Positions 46,618 to 56,967 are shown, numbered from the stretch's first letter. The stretch is 64,000 bases of DNA from Stutzerimonas stutzeri (GCF_024448955.1 NZ_JAMOIH010000004.1:1-64000); one strand, 5' to 3'. A program made the numbers and translations. The notes: generated from the letters alone by a model not told the origin.

Positions 46618-49409
46618 CAGAGCACCTCCTTGCACGTTTCATCCTGGCTGACGTGGCCAATGTTGGAGAGGATCAATAGCGTCGCGCCTACGACCGCCAG
46701 ATACACACCCAGATCGAACAGCATGGCCGTAGCCAACTCGAACTCGCCGATCACTGGAAGATGGAAATGACCGAACGCCGAGGTCAGGAAGGGATGCCCG
46801 AACAGCCAGCTGCCCAGCCCGGTCAGCCCTGCGATCAGCACTCCCATCCCCGCGACGCCGTGATAGCTGAAGGGCTGCCGTTGCTGGGCCCAGGTAACCC
46901 CGTGCGAAATGTATTGCAGAATCAGCGCGACCGCGGTGATCAGGCCGGCAATGAAGCCGCCACCCGGCAGATTGTGTCCACGCAGGAAAATGAACACCGA
47001 TATCAGCAAGGCCATCGGCAGCAGCGCACGCGACAGCACATCCAGAACCATCGGATGGCTATCGGTACTCCATAGTCGTCCTCTGTAGTCACGAAGCTGA
47101 TGTGGCAGATGCAACCCATAGAGCAATCCATAGATTCCCACCGCCGCGATGGCCAGCACCGATATTTCGCCGAGCGTATCGAAACCGCGGAAGTCGACCA
47201 GAATCACATTGACCACGTTGGTTCCGCCGCCGCCGGAAACGCTGTTCTCCAGGAAGAACGAAGCGATGCTGTCGTAAGGACGTGTCAGCACAGCATAAGT
47301 GAGCAAGGCGATCATGGTGCCGAAGCTGCCGGCCAGAACCAGGTCACGGAAGCTGCGCAGACTGCTCGACTCGGCCGGCGTTCGGTCAGGCATGAAGAAC
47401 AGCGCCAGGATCAGCAGAATGATGGTCACCACCTCGACCGAGAGCTGGGTCAATGCCAGATCGGGGGCTGAGTAGCGGGCGAACGCCAGCGACACCATCA
47501 AGCCGACAACGCTCAGCACCATCAACGCCACCAGACGCCGGCGGTGGAAAAATACCGTAAGCAGCGACGCCAGACAGAGAATCAGCATCCCCAATACCGT
47601 AATGACATCCAGCGGCGTGAGCGCAACCGGGCCAGTCAGAGCGGTCAACGGCGTCAGCGCGTATACCACCAGCAACAGCGTACTGAGCAGGACCAGCATC
47701 AGGTAGCGTTGCAACGAACCATTTTCCAAACGCCCCGTTATCCAGCGCGCGCCCCGCGCAATGTCACTGATAACACGCGTGAAAACCTGCAGCGAATCCA
47801 CGCGGGGAAGCCCCTCGTACCAGGCGAACACCCACTTGCGCAGCGAATAGATGAGCACGCCACCGGCCAGTGCGACAAAACTCATCAGCAGCGGAAGGTT
47901 GAAGCCGTGCCAGATCGACAGGCTGTAATCGGGCACCGGTCCATTGAGGCTTCCGGCAACCGCAGCCGCCAGCAACGGCGCCACGGTATAAGCCGGCAGC
48001 ATTCCGACCAGCAGGCACAGCAGCACCAGAATCTCCACCGGTATCTTCATATAGCGCGCCGGCTCGTGCGGCGGATATTTGGGTAGGTCGATCGGCTCGC
48101 CATTGAAGAAAACGTCATGCACGAAGCGCAGCGAATAAGCCACCGAAAAAGCACTTGCCAGGGTCGCCAGTGCCGGAATCGTCCAATAGAAGCTGCCCAG
48201 CAGATGCTGATCGAGGGTTTCGGCGAAAAACATTTCCTTGCTGAGGAATCCATTGAGCAAGGGCACCCCGGCCATGGCCAGCGAGGCGATCATCGCCAGC
48301 GCCGCCGTGTGCGGCATGTATTTCAGCATGCCGTTGATGCGCCGCATGTCGCGGGTCCCGGTTTCATGGTCGATGATGCCGGCAGCCATGAACAGCGACG
48401 CCTTGAAGGTGGCGTGGTTGATGATGTGGAAGATTGCCGCCACCGCACCCAGCCGCGAATCAAGCCCGAACAGCAAAGTGATCAACCCAAGGTGGCTGAT
48501 GGTCGAGTAAGCCAACAAGCCTTTGAGGTCGTGCTGGAACAGCGCCATGACCGCGCCGATCAACAGAGTTGCCAGCCCGGTCAAGCTGACCAGATAGAAC
48601 CACCACTCCGAATCCGAAAGTGCTGGATAAAGCCGCGCCAGCAGAAACACCCCAGCCTTGACCATGGTTGCCGAATGCAGAAAGGCCGAAACCGGTGTCG
48701 GTGCCGCCATTGCCTGCGGTAACCAGAAGTGAAACGGAAACTGTGCGGATTTGGTGAAAACCCCGAGCAGCACCAGGATCAGCGTCAGCGGATACAGCGC
48801 ATGTGCCCGAATCAGGTCACCCGAAGCCAGCACAGTGGTCAGCTCATAGCTGCCAACGATATGACCGATCAGCAGAATGCCAGCCAGCAGCGCCAACCCG
48901 CCCCCGCCAGTCACCGCCAACGCCATACGCGCGCCCTGACGGGCTTCGGTCCGATGATTCCAGAAGCCGATCAGGAGAAACGACGAGAGGCTGGTCAGCT
49001 CCCAGAACATCAGCATCAGCAGCAGATTTTCAGCCAGCACCACGCCGAGCATCGCACCCATGAAAAGCAGGAAAAATCCATAAAAGCGCCCCATCGGCTC
49101 ATGCTTGGATAGGTAATAACGCGCATAAAGGATGACCAGCAGACCAATGCCTAGAATCAGCAACGCAAACAAGAAGCCGAGTCCGTCGAGCCTCAGGCTC
49201 AGGTTCAACCCGAGTTCTGGCAGCCAGGGCATCATCTGTACGTCTATTTCGCCACCAAAGACAGCGGCACGTTTGGAGAACAAAAGAACCAGAGCCGCTA
49301 ACGGAGCCAACCCAGCACCGAACGCACAGGCGGATCTACCAAAACGTTCGAACAGTAGCGGTAGGCAAATCCCTAAAAATGGCAGAGCGATTATCAGCGC
49401 AAGCGCCAT
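46617..49409 (-). CDS. mrpA: Mrp-type Na+/H+ antiporter, fused A and B subunits
   Basis: The 930-residue product joins an MrpA core (NuoL-like, with [16 protein letters not shown] and [15 protein letters not shown]) to a C-terminal MrpB-like domain ([15 protein letters not shown]). That explains why no separate mrpB exists here. The six-gene form (A/B fused, C, D, E, F, G) is the group 2 (Sha/Pha) type of pseudomonads and rhizobia. The complex expels Na+ and keeps cytoplasmic pH under alkaline or salt stress. The ATG at 49409 has AAGGGG upstream. Confidence 0.96.
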   Translation of the reverse strand: MALALIIALPFLGICLPLLFERFGRSACAFGAGLAPLAALVLLFSKRAAVFGGEIDVQMMPWLPELGLNLSLRLDGLGFLFALLILGIGLLVILYARYYLSKHEPMGRFYGFFLLFMGAMLGVVLAENLLLMLMFWELTSLSSFLLIGFWNHRTEARQGARMALAVTGGGGLALLAGILLIGHIVGSYELTTVLASGDLIRAHALYPLTLILVLLGVFTKSAQFPFHFWLPQAMAAPTPVSAFLHSATMVKAGVFLLARLYPALSDSEWWFYLVSLTGLATLLIGAVMALFQHDLKGLLAYSTISHLGLITLLFGLDSRLGAVAAIFHIINHATFKASLFMAAGIIDHETGTRDMRRINGMLKYMPHTAALAMIASLAMAGVPLLNGFLSKEMFFAETLDQHLLGSFYWTIPALATLASAFSVAYSLRFVHDVFFNGEPIDLPKYPPHEPARYMKIPVEILVLLCLLVGMLPAYTVAPLLAAAVAGSLNGPVPDYSLSIWHGFNLPLLMSFVALAGGVLIYSLRKWVFAWYEGLPRVDSLQVFTRVISDIARGARWITGRLENGSLQRYLMLVLLSTLLLVVYALTPLTALTGPVALTPLDVITVLGMLILCLASLLTVFFHRRRLVALMVLSVVGLMVSLAFARYSAPDLALTQLSVEVVTIILLILALFFMPDRTPAESSSLRSFRDLVLAGSFGTMIALLTYAVLTRPYDSIASFFLENSVSGGGGTNVVNVILVDFRGFDTLGEISVLAIAAVGIYGLLYGLHLPHQLRDYRGRLWSTDSHPMVLDVLSRALLPMALLISVFIFLRGHNLPGGGFIAGLITAVALILQYISHGVTWAQQRQPFSYHGVAGMGVLIAGLTGLGSWLFGHPFLTSAFGHFHLPVIGEFELATAMLFDLGVYLAVVGATLLILSNIGHVSQDETCKEVL

Positions 49410-49699
49410 GAGCAAAAACCCCTTAAGCCGCGCATGCGCGCGGCAGTTATATTCCCTGTCACGGATCTAAGCCCGAAGAGACATGGCGGTGTGGGCCGAT
49501 TATCCATACCGGTCGAAGCAACGTCATGGACTCAAGTATTTCGAAAAACAAAAGGCGCAGCCCAACCACCGTACCAGACGATGCTCAGTTTGAGCCTGAT
49601 CTTCCACGCAACGCGCGTCGTTTCAGGCGGGCATGCTTATAGCAAAATCGAGGTGCGCGGCAACAGCGCACCGTTCGCCTACTGCAGATTTTGTTTACT

Positions 49700-50161
49700 T
49701 CACGGTGCGATACGACTCGTACCATTGACCGTCATGATGCGTACGCGCTGACCGACACGAAAGACCTGGTTGGGCTCAACTTCCTGTACATAGGCGCGCA
49801 TGTTCCCGTCGTCCTCCCGCACAGTAATTTCAACCCCTTGTGCCCGGGTGATGCCCTCCTCCGCCGCGGCGCCAAGCATGCCGCCGGCCACCGCGCCGAT
49901 CACCGCTGCAACCGCACTGCCACGGCCACCGCCGACGCCACTACCGGCGATACCGCCCACTACGGCACCCGCACCGCTACCGATAGGCGTTTTGGTGCCC
50001 TCGAGCTTGACTGGACGTAATGATTCGATAGTTCCGTAACGGACGGTCTGAACCGTTCGTGCTTCGTCGCGGGAATAGGAATCCCCGGTGAGATTCGATG
50101 TACAGCCACCGATGGTCAGCGCTATGGCGGTAAATGAAGCAACAAAAATGGAGTTGCGCAT
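49700..50161 (-). CDS. Glycine-zipper outer-membrane lipoprotein (SlyB/Pcp-like)
   Basis: The 153-residue product has a lipoprotein signal (MRNSIFVASFTAIALTIGGC) with Cys at residue 20. A glycine-zipper 2TM region follows (GSGAGAVVGGIAGSGVGGG, IGAVAGGMLGAAAEEG), then a small beta domain (VEITVREDDGNMRAYVQEV). SlyB-type lipoproteins support outer-membrane stability. I chose the ATG at 50161; the longer frame adds 23 residues with no signal peptide. Confidence 0.88.
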   Translation of the reverse strand: MRNSIFVASFTAIALTIGGCTSNLTGDSYSRDEARTVQTVRYGTIESLRPVKLEGTKTPIGSGAGAVVGGIAGSGVGGGRGSAVAAVIGAVAGGMLGAAAEEGITRAQGVEITVREDDGNMRAYVQEVEPNQVFRVGQRVRIMTVNGTSRIAP

Positions 50162-50340
50162 GAAGTACTCTCCTGGAAACGGGTTGGCATTCCCGACCGC
50201 ATCGCCCAGGAGCCTGCGACGAACAGGCACTTGGCAGCGGTCTCGACCTTGCTCAGCATTCTGAATTAAGACCTTACTTTACCCGAGGCGATCCCGCCCC
50301 GCATGTAAGCTGCTGTTCAAGCTGTTTCACGAGACTATTC

Positions 50341-50577
50341 ATGGACTACTTCATCATCACCGTTGTCACCCTCGCCGGACTGGTTTTTCATGCCTGGCTG
50401 TTTGTGCGCTTCAGGCGCTGGGCGGACCGGGACTTGGCGTTATCCCTGGCGGGAAATGATCCAAAAAAGAGAGAGTGGGCATTGCAGCGGCTCGCAGCAG
50501 CGAAGGGCGCTGGTGTGAAAAGGAAGGATTTGCAGAGTTGGCTGGAGCGAGAATTGGGGCGCTACGACGCCAAATGA
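50341..50577 (+). CDS. Small single-pass membrane protein, function unknown
   Basis: The 78-residue product has one N-terminal membrane segment (FIITVVTLAGLVFHAWLFV) and a cytoplasmic basic-charged tail (KKREWALQRLAAAKGAGVKR). The gene keeps a fixed place next to pdxH in my memory of Pseudomonas genomes. I recognise no family name. The reading frame has good codon use and a plausible ATG. Confidence 0.75.
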   Translation: MDYFIITVVTLAGLVFHAWLFVRFRRWADRDLALSLAGNDPKKREWALQRLAAAKGAGVKRKDLQSWLERELGRYDAK

Positions 50578-50582
50578 CTGAT

Positions 50583-50610
50583 GGTGGAGCCGGCTATACC
50601 GGCCTCCGCC
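50583..50610. terminator. Hairpin between convergent small gene and pdxH
   Basis: GGTGGAGCCGG pairs with CCGGCCTCCGCC with one bulged base around a CTATA loop. It sits between the two stop codons but lacks a T tract, so it is a candidate only. Confidence 0.4.
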
Positions 50611-50644
50611 ATGTGGACGCAGTCATGCTCGAATGTAACAGCGG

Positions 50645-51292
50645 TCAGGGCGCCAGACGCTCGCGCTGCCAGTTATTGGAGACGCACCGATAGTTGAGAC
50701 GATCATGCAGACGGCTGGGACGCCCCTGCCAGAATTCCATCCGCTCCGGCAGCAAACGGTAACCTCCCCAATGAGGGGGGCAATGAGGCGCCTGATCGAG
50801 AAAACGTTGCTCGGTCTCGGCGAGCAGCCGCTCGAGCTCGGCCCGATCACGAATCGCTCGACTTTGCGGTGAAGCCCAGGCTCCCAAGCGGCTCCCCAGC
50901 GGCCGCACCTGGTAATAGGCGTCGGACTCGGCAGCACTAACTTTCTCGACCCGCCCCTCGATTCGCACCTGACGTTCCAGGCTAGGCCAGAAGAACGTCA
51001 TTGCAGCAAACGGACGAGCCGCCAGCTGCTCGGCCTTGGCACTTTCGTAGTTGGTAAAGAAGGTAAAGCCTTGATCATCCAGCGCCTTGAGCAAGAGCAC
51101 ACGGCAATGCGGGCGACCTTCGGCATCGACCGTAGCCAGCGTCATGGCGTTCGGCTCGACTGGCAACTGCTCCGTCTGCACCGCGTCAGCGAACCACTGG
51201 CGAAAGAGTGCAAAAGGCTCGTCCGGCGCGTTCGCTTCGCTGAGCCCTTCGCGCGTGTAGTCGCGTCGCATGTCGGCCAAGGTCTGGGTCAT
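50645..51292 (-). CDS. pdxH: Pyridoxamine/pyridoxine 5'-phosphate oxidase
   Basis: PdxH is an FMN enzyme that makes pyridoxal 5'-phosphate. The 215-residue product has [20 protein letters not shown], the FMN-binding [13 protein letters not shown] and [17 protein letters not shown], and the C-terminal RLHDRLNYR with ERLAP end. Confidence 0.97.
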   Translation of the reverse strand: MTQTLADMRRDYTREGLSEANAPDEPFALFRQWFADAVQTEQLPVEPNAMTLATVDAEGRPHCRVLLLKALDDQGFTFFTNYESAKAEQLAARPFAAMTFFWPSLERQVRIEGRVEKVSAAESDAYYQVRPLGSRLGAWASPQSRAIRDRAELERLLAETEQRFLDQAPHCPPHWGGYRLLPERMEFWQGRPSRLHDRLNYRCVSNNWQRERLAP

Positions 51293-51397
51293 CTCGGAAT
51301 CCTGGAAACAGTCGAAGCCAAAAGTTTATCGATTTGCTATTGGGTCCCGCTTGATTCAACACAACAAGGCCAAACAAGAATTGGCTTAGCGGCTTGG

Positions 51398-52027
51398 TTA
51401 TTTAGCCTTGGTCACCTCGGCAACCGCAACCTGGGTCTCTTTGGTGGGCGCCTCACTGTACTGGGCAACCAACGACAGCAATGTCGGCTGAGGTGCCAGC
51501 ACCATTTCGACTCGACGATTCAGAGCACGGCCTTCCTCGTTCTCGTTGGACGCGCGCGGCATATCCGAGCCCAGCCCTCGAATGCGCAGACGGTCGTGCT
51601 TCAAGCCGCTGAGACGAAAGATCGCCGCAACGGCACCGGCACGCTGGCGGCTGATGTCGCGATTGATTTCCAGCGATCCAGTGCTGTCGGCATGACCAAG
51701 CACGATAACGGCGGTTTTCTCGTCACCTTCGACCAGTTTCGCCACGCGGCTGAGCGGGCCAAGTGTCACAGGCAGCAACATGCCAGGGCGGTCAGGATTG
51801 AACGATGCATCGACCGGCGCAGTGACCACCAGCACACCCTCACGCCGCTCGAGCTCGAAGCGACTGTCCTTCAATGCATCGCGTAGCCGCGGCTCGTAGC
51901 CGTCCAGCCAGGCATGATCGATAACAGTCTCCGGCACAACGACCGTCTCTTTTGGTTTCTCGCTGTTGGAGCTACAGCCACCAATGACCATGCAGAGAAT
52001 GAAGAAGGCGCTTTTCGGCAAGTTCAT
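51398..52027 (-). CDS. OmpA-family lipoprotein
   Basis: The 209-residue product has a lipobox (FILCMVIGGCSSN) with Cys at about residue 18 and an OmpA/Pal-like domain with GHADSTGSLEINRDISRQRA and EEGRALNRRVEMVLAP. The peptidoglycan-binding Asp and Arg positions are present, though the usual GHTD is GHAD. It should anchor the outer membrane to the cell wall. The tail (TKETQVAVAEVTKAK) is extra. ATG at 52027 is chosen so that the signal peptide is intact. Confidence 0.86.
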   Translation of the reverse strand: MNLPKSAFFILCMVIGGCSSNSEKPKETVVVPETVIDHAWLDGYEPRLRDALKDSRFELERREGVLVVTAPVDASFNPDRPGMLLPVTLGPLSRVAKLVEGDEKTAVIVLGHADSTGSLEINRDISRQRAGAVAAIFRLSGLKHDRLRIRGLGSDMPRASNENEEGRALNRRVEMVLAPQPTLLSLVAQYSEAPTKETQVAVAEVTKAK

Positions 52028-52163
52028 GAGCCAGGTTCCGTGAGGTGGGTTGGCGAAACAGGTTGCGTGTGAATCTACGCGTAGCTTAAGCAAGGATTTG
52101 TCTTAAATTGTGGACGCAGGTCATTGTTATGAAAAGCTCTGCCATAGCGAACAGACGAGCGGT

Positions 52164-53312
52164 TCAACTCAGGCAAGCGTTCACGGTACTAGCCAGCGTC
52201 TGCGCACGTGGGTCCATCAAGACATAGGGACCTAGCGTATTGGTGACATAGCCGAACGCCAAGTCGCGCTGCGGGTCGGCGAAACCGATGCAGCCACCCG
52301 CACCCGGATGGCCAAAGGCGCCGGGCCCCGCACCGAACGTTGCGCTCTCCACATCCGGCTGATCCAGCCAGCAACCCAAGCCGAAACGAGTACGACTCAG
52401 CAGCGTACGGTCTTCACCGAGACAATGCTCACGGGTCATCTCGGTCAACAACTCATAATCGAGCAGCTCACCTCGCAGCAATCCGTCATAAAAGCCGGCC
52501 AGCGCCCGAGCATTGCCGTGTCCATTAGCTGCGGGCTGAACCATTCGGCGCCACTCCGGCTTGTTAGCACTGTTCATAATCGATGGCGGATTGGTGAACG
52601 CGCGAGCGGTGAGCGACTGCGGATCGCCCGTCAACGCCTTGAGCATGCGCTGAGCTGCCGCATCGCCGAAATTGTTCTTTTGCCTGGTCAAGTAGCCGAC
52701 CCGGTCGAATTCGGCGTCGGCCAGCCCCAGATGGAAATCCAGCTCCAAAGATCGGGCAGTACGCGCGACGATCGCTTCGCCCGGCTCACGGCCGTCGGCG
52801 CGGCGGATCAGCTCGCCGAGCAGCCAGCCGTAGGTAATCGCGGCATATCCATGCCCGTCACCTGGCGTCCACCATGGGCTCTCGGCCGCCAAAGCGGTGA
52901 TCATCGCCTCCCAGTCGTACAACGCTTCTGGGGGCAACGGCTGTCGGATAGCAGGCAGCCCGGCTTGATGGCTAAGCAGCTGCCGCAAGGTGATGGCCTG
53001 CTTGCCATTGGCGGCGAACTCCGGCCAGACACCTGCGACAGGTTCGTCCAGCTGCAGCTTGCCTTCGCCTACCAGTTGCAGGGCGGCGACCGCAGTAAAG
53101 GTCTTGGTGCACGAAAAAAGATTGACCAGGGTGTCGCTTTGCCAGGCTTGCTCACCGGCATTGTCGGCTACGCCGGCCCAGAGATCGACAACGGTTTCGC
53201 CGCCAACCTTCACACAGACCGCCGCTCCGCGCTGTTGGGTCTGCTCGAACAGATCGCTGAACGCGTCTTTGACGGCCTCGAAACGAAGATCGAAATATCC
53301 TTGAACCTGCAC
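52164..53312 (-). CDS. Serine hydrolase of beta-lactamase/esterase (EstB) fold
   Basis: The 382-residue product has the SxxK nucleophile motif SCTKT at about residue 67, a candidate Tyr motif (GYAAITYGW), and a C-terminal GHPGAGG in place of KTG. These features fit family VIII esterases and related class C beta-lactamase-fold hydrolases. No signal peptide is seen, so it should act in the cytoplasm. The substrate is unknown, and a true beta-lactamase role is unlikely. Confidence 0.88.
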   Translation of the reverse strand: MQVQGYFDLRFEAVKDAFSDLFEQTQQRGAAVCVKVGGETVVDLWAGVADNAGEQAWQSDTLVNLFSCTKTFTAVAALQLVGEGKLQLDEPVAGVWPEFAANGKQAITLRQLLSHQAGLPAIRQPLPPEALYDWEAMITALAAESPWWTPGDGHGYAAITYGWLLGELIRRADGREPGEAIVARTARSLELDFHLGLADAEFDRVGYLTRQKNNFGDAAAQRMLKALTGDPQSLTARAFTNPPSIMNSANKPEWRRMVQPAANGHGNARALAGFYDGLLRGELLDYELLTEMTREHCLGEDRTLLSRTRFGLGCWLDQPDVESATFGAGPGAFGHPGAGGCIGFADPQRDLAFGYVTNTLGPYVLMDPRAQTLASTVNACLS

Positions 53313-53452
53313 GTTCGCGCCCCTTGGTTATTAAGTATCCAGCGCATTGTTCCAGCCGCGCCGACGCAAGAAAACAGACTCGACGTCGATTACCGAACCA
53401 TCAGCCGTTTGAATAAGCCCCCATGCGGCGTACCGGATCGCCGCGAAAAGCG

Positions 53453-55597
53453 TTAGCTAATTTCTCTTCGAAACGGGGGCAACGCATTGAGAATGGCCTT
53501 GCCGTAGCGTTGAGTGACGACCCGACGGTCAAGCAGAGTAATCGTGCCGCGGTCCTCTTCGGTTCGCAGCAATCGGCCACAGGCCTGGACCAGGCGTAAT
53601 GACGCATCGGGCACGGCGATTTCCATGAACGGATTGCCGCCCCGCGCCTCGATCCATTCGGCAAGCGCAGCTTCTACCGGATCATCGGGAACCGCAAACG
53701 GGATCTTGGCGATCACCACGTGCTCGCAATAGGCACCCGGCAGATCGACGCCTTCGGCAAAGCTTGCCAGCCCGAACAGCACGCTTTTCTCACCGTCATC
53801 CACACGCGCCTTGTGCTTGTTCAGCGTTTCCTGCTTGGACAAATTCCCCTGGATCAGTACCCGACGGCGCCAGTCACGGTCCAGTCCGTCGAATACGTCC
53901 TGCATCTGCTTGCGTGACGAGAACAACACCAACGTCCCGCGCGAGGCCTCCACCTGCGCCGGAAGGTCACGTACGATCGCGGCCGTATGCGCGGTCGCGT
54001 CACGAGGGTCGGCATTGAGGTTGGGAACGCGCAGCACGCCGGCATCGGCATGATGAAACGGGCTCGGCACCACCGCAGTCACTGCGCATCGCGGCAGCCC
54101 GGCACGCATGCGGTATCGATCGAAACTGTTCAGTGCAGTGAGGGTTGCCGAGGTCACCAGCGCGCCGTAGCAGACATTCCACAGATTACGCCGCAGCGTC
54201 TCGGCGGCCAGGATCGGGCTGGCGTTGACCTCGATATCGAATAGCGCGCCGCCTTCAGCCAGGGTCAGCCAACGTGCCATTGGCGGGCTGTCTTCCGGGT
54301 CGTCGACGGTAAATGCCGTCCATAGCTCCCAGTTGCCCTGAGCGCGGGTCAACAGGCTGCCGAACAACGGGTACCACTCTTCGGCCTGATGGCTGGCGAT
54401 GCCGACACCCGCCTCGCCATCCATCGCTTCCTTCAGCAGCTCGGTCAATCGCGTGAACAGATCGTTGAGCTTGGCGAAGCCTTTTTTCAGCTCAATGCCC
54501 AGTTCGATCAGGTGTTCGGGCACCACGCCGCCGACAAAACGGTGTCTTGGCCGTTCGCGCCCTTCCATGTCCTCGCCTGCCTTGAAATCTGCCAATTGCT
54601 CGCAGGCGCTGAACATGAATTGCTGCTGACTGCGCAGGTCTCGGGCGATCTCTGGCACCGCCTCGATCAACCGACCCAGATCACCCGGTAGCGGATGCTG
54701 GGCGAGCAATTTGGTCAGGTTCTTTTCGATCTGCGCGAGCCAGTCGGCGGTGGAGCGCAGACGGGTAAAGTGTGCGAAATGGCCGATGGCCTTGTCTGGC
54801 AGATGATGACCTTCATCGAAGACATAAAGCGTGTCACGCGGGTCCGGCAGCACCGCACCGCCACCCAGCGCCAAGTCGGCGAGCACCATGTCGTGGTTAG
54901 TAACGATGACGTCGACCTTGGTCATGCCTTCCCGCGCCTTGTAGAACGCGCACTGCTGGAAATTGGGGCAGTGACGACCGGTGCACTGGCTGTGGTCTGT
55001 GGTCAAGCGCGCCCAGTCCGGATCGGCCAGCTCTTCCGGCCAGCTGTCGCGATCGCCGTCCCAGCGATTGCCGGCCAGCTTCTCGATCATGCTGCCGAAT
55101 AGCTTCTCGCTGCGCTCATCCACGTCGATGCGAAAGCCTTCTTCCTCGAAGAGCTGAGCGGTAGCGCTCTGCGCCTGGCCTTCCTGAAGCAGGACGTCGA
55201 GCTTGGACAAACACAGATAACGGCCTCGCCCCTTGGCGAGCGCGAACGAGAAACTCAAACCACTGTTGCGCAGCAGGTCCGGTAGATCCTTGTTTACGAT
55301 TTGCTCCTGCAACGCGACGGTAGCGGTCGCGATCACCAGACGCTTGCCCGCTGCCTTCGCCGTCGGAATGGTCGCCAGACTGTAGGCAACCGTCTTGCCG
55401 GTACCCGTTCCAGCCTCGACCGCGACGACCGCAGGCTCACCGTCCCGGCGACCCTCGTCATCAACCTTGATCGCGCCCAGAACCTTCGCCACTTCGGCAA
55501 TCATCAGGCGCTGGCCGTAGCGGGACTTGAGGCCTTTGGCTTCGAGGAATCGCGAGTAGGCGCCCTGGATCTGGGACTTGAGTTCGGTGCTGAGCAT
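53453..55597 (-). CDS. dinG: ATP-dependent DNA helicase DinG
   Basis: DinG is an XPD-like 5'-3' helicase that clears R-loops and other structures at replication forks. The 714-residue product has Walker A VEAGTGTGKTVAYSLA, iron-sulfur cysteines (RGRYLCLSKL, then CTGRHCPNFQQC), the DEGH box (YVFDEGHHLPDKA), and motif VI (LVQACGRLLRTEEDRG). A LexA box lies 12 bp before the start codon. No clear ribosome site is seen. Confidence 0.97.
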   Translation of the reverse strand: MLSTELKSQIQGAYSRFLEAKGLKSRYGQRLMIAEVAKVLGAIKVDDEGRRDGEPAVVAVEAGTGTGKTVAYSLATIPTAKAAGKRLVIATATVALQEQIVNKDLPDLLRNSGLSFSFALAKGRGRYLCLSKLDVLLQEGQAQSATAQLFEEEGFRIDVDERSEKLFGSMIEKLAGNRWDGDRDSWPEELADPDWARLTTDHSQCTGRHCPNFQQCAFYKAREGMTKVDVIVTNHDMVLADLALGGGAVLPDPRDTLYVFDEGHHLPDKAIGHFAHFTRLRSTADWLAQIEKNLTKLLAQHPLPGDLGRLIEAVPEIARDLRSQQQFMFSACEQLADFKAGEDMEGRERPRHRFVGGVVPEHLIELGIELKKGFAKLNDLFTRLTELLKEAMDGEAGVGIASHQAEEWYPLFGSLLTRAQGNWELWTAFTVDDPEDSPPMARWLTLAEGGALFDIEVNASPILAAETLRRNLWNVCYGALVTSATLTALNSFDRYRMRAGLPRCAVTAVVPSPFHHADAGVLRVPNLNADPRDATAHTAAIVRDLPAQVEASRGTLVLFSSRKQMQDVFDGLDRDWRRRVLIQGNLSKQETLNKHKARVDDGEKSVLFGLASFAEGVDLPGAYCEHVVIAKIPFAVPDDPVEAALAEWIEARGGNPFMEIAVPDASLRLVQACGRLLRTEEDRGTITLLDRRVVTQRYGKAILNALPPFRREIS

Positions 55598-55608
55598 GGG
55601 CGCGTGGG

Positions 55609-55624
55609 CTGTATATATTTTCAG
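55609..55624. promoter_or_regulatory. LexA (SOS) box at dinG
   Basis: The sequence CTGTATATATTTTCAG fits the CTG-N10-CAG LexA consensus with the usual TATATA-rich centre. It lies between the divergent dinG and CopD-like genes, overlapping a likely -10 for dinG. Confidence 0.8.
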
Positions 55625-55683
55625 TATTCCGGAGAGGTGGCTATGATAGCGCGCGTTTCTTCAATCGCCACCGGAGATTTACC

Positions 55684-56148
55684 GTGACCGCCTTCGCCCT
55701 GCCCTATTCGCTACACGTTCTGGCCGCCATGATCTGGGTCGGCGGTATGTTTTTCGCTTGGATGATAGTGCGCCCTGCCGCTGTCTCCGAACTGCAGGCT
55801 CCCGAGCGGTTGAAGTTGTGGGCCGAAGTATTTCGCCGCTTCTTCAAATGGGTCTGGGTCACGGTACTGATATTGCCGATCAGCGGTATCGGCATGTGGC
55901 ACATGCGCTTCGACGGGCTGGCGGCGGCACCCCGCTATGTACACATCATGGCTGGAGTGTTTCTGGTGATGCTGGCGCTGTTCCTGCGTATCCAGTTGCT
56001 GCAGCTGCCTGAACTCAAGCGCGCGATCACCGCCCAGAACTGGCCGGAAGGCGGCGCGGCGCTCGGACGGATCCGCCGGCTGGTAGGTATCAATCTATTG
56101 CTGGGACTGCTGGTTATCTTGCTGGCCAGCGCTCGTCCACTGTTCTGA
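55684..56148 (+). CDS. CopD-like/DUF4149-type inner-membrane protein
   Basis: The 154-residue product has four hydrophobic segments (YSLHVLAAMIWVGGMFFAWM; WVWVTVLILPISGIGMW; YVHIMAGVFLVMLALFL; LVGINLLLGLLVILLA). The HVLAAMIWVGGMF motif and later HIMAG are typical of the CopD superfamily. Function is unknown; a heme or copper role has been suggested for relatives. The start is a GTG at 55684 with GGAG upstream. Confidence 0.82.
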   Translation: MTAFALPYSLHVLAAMIWVGGMFFAWMIVRPAAVSELQAPERLKLWAEVFRRFFKWVWVTVLILPISGIGMWHMRFDGLAAAPRYVHIMAGVFLVMLALFLRIQLLQLPELKRAITAQNWPEGGAALGRIRRLVGINLLLGLLVILLASARPLF

Positions 56149-56174
56149 ATCAGACGAATCGACTCGACGACATG

Positions 56175-56203
56175 AAAAAGCCGGGCGCAGTGCCCGGCTT
56201 TGT
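56175..56203. terminator. Bidirectional terminator between convergent genes
   Basis: A perfect 10-bp stem AAAGCCGGGC/GCCCGGCTTT with loop GCAGT has A-rich sequence on one side and T on the other. It can end the CopD-like gene on the plus strand and the OmpA-family gene on the minus strand. Confidence 0.85.
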
Positions 56204-56218
56204 CATTTCAGCCACACC

Positions 56219-56857
56219 TTAAGGGCGAGCTTCTACTTCCGCCTCTACACGACGGTTGATGGCCCGTCCTTCATCCGTCGAGTTGTCGGCAACCGGACGA
56301 GACTCTCCATAACCCACTGCGTCGACTCGACTACCATCCAGACCATGCTGATTGACCAGCACGTCGCGCACAGCGTTGGCACGGCGCTCGGACAGACGCT
56401 GGTTGTACGCATCGGTACCAACCGAGTCGGTATGCCCCTCGACGACGGTCGAAGTCTGGCCATACTGCTTCATGAAGTCAGCCAGATCCTTGATGTCGGC
56501 CATGCTGTCCTGCTTGACTTGCGCACGGTCGAAGTCGAACTTGACGTCCAGCTCGACACGCACGGGCTCGGCCATGGGCTCTGGTTCAGGCTCGGCAACC
56601 GGCGTTGGCTCGACGGTCTCGACCACGGCGACCGTCTCCTGTTCGGTACCGTTGGCCCAGCAGTACGCCGCAGCCACACCGCCACCGATCAAGGCACCGT
56701 ACCCGGCGTAAGTGCTGCTTTCTATCGCACCCAACGCTGCACCGGTGACACCGCCGACCGCCGCACAGCTAGGCCAATCCTGCTTTTGCACCCCTGCACA
56801 GCCGGCCAGGAAGGTGGTCATTACAATCACGGGTACTGCTGTCCGTAAGCTACTCAT
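56219..56857 (-). CDS. OmpA-family lipoprotein with glycine zipper
   Basis: The 212-residue product has a lipoprotein signal (VPVIVMTTFLAGC), a glycine-rich zipper (GGVTGAALGAIESSTYAGYG), an acidic Pro-rich linker (EPTPVAEPEPEPMAEP) and an OmpA C-terminal domain with GHTDSVGTDAYNQRLSERRA and EGRAINRRVEAEV. It would link the outer membrane and peptidoglycan. It is the second OmpA-domain lipoprotein in 5 kb. Confidence 0.93.
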   Translation of the reverse strand: MSSLRTAVPVIVMTTFLAGCAGVQKQDWPSCAAVGGVTGAALGAIESSTYAGYGALIGGGVAAAYCWANGTEQETVAVVETVEPTPVAEPEPEPMAEPVRVELDVKFDFDRAQVKQDSMADIKDLADFMKQYGQTSTVVEGHTDSVGTDAYNQRLSERRANAVRDVLVNQHGLDGSRVDAVGYGESRPVADNSTDEGRAINRRVEAEVEARP

Positions 56858-56967
56858 CGGTAAAACCTCCTAGTTTGGAATCGGCCAGAGCGCCATGCGG
56901 GATGGCAAAGCGGCTCCAGTTATAACGAGACTAGGACGGCGCACGCCGTCGCGCTAGTCTTTACACC

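Noticed and set aside
52164-53312. Call as a class C beta-lactamase resistance gene
   Set aside because: There is no signal peptide and the KTG motif is replaced by HPGAGG, which fits esterase-like relatives better.
52308-53456. 382-codon open frame on the plus strand
   Set aside because: Antisense to the beta-lactamase-fold hydrolase, which has a clear SxxK motif.
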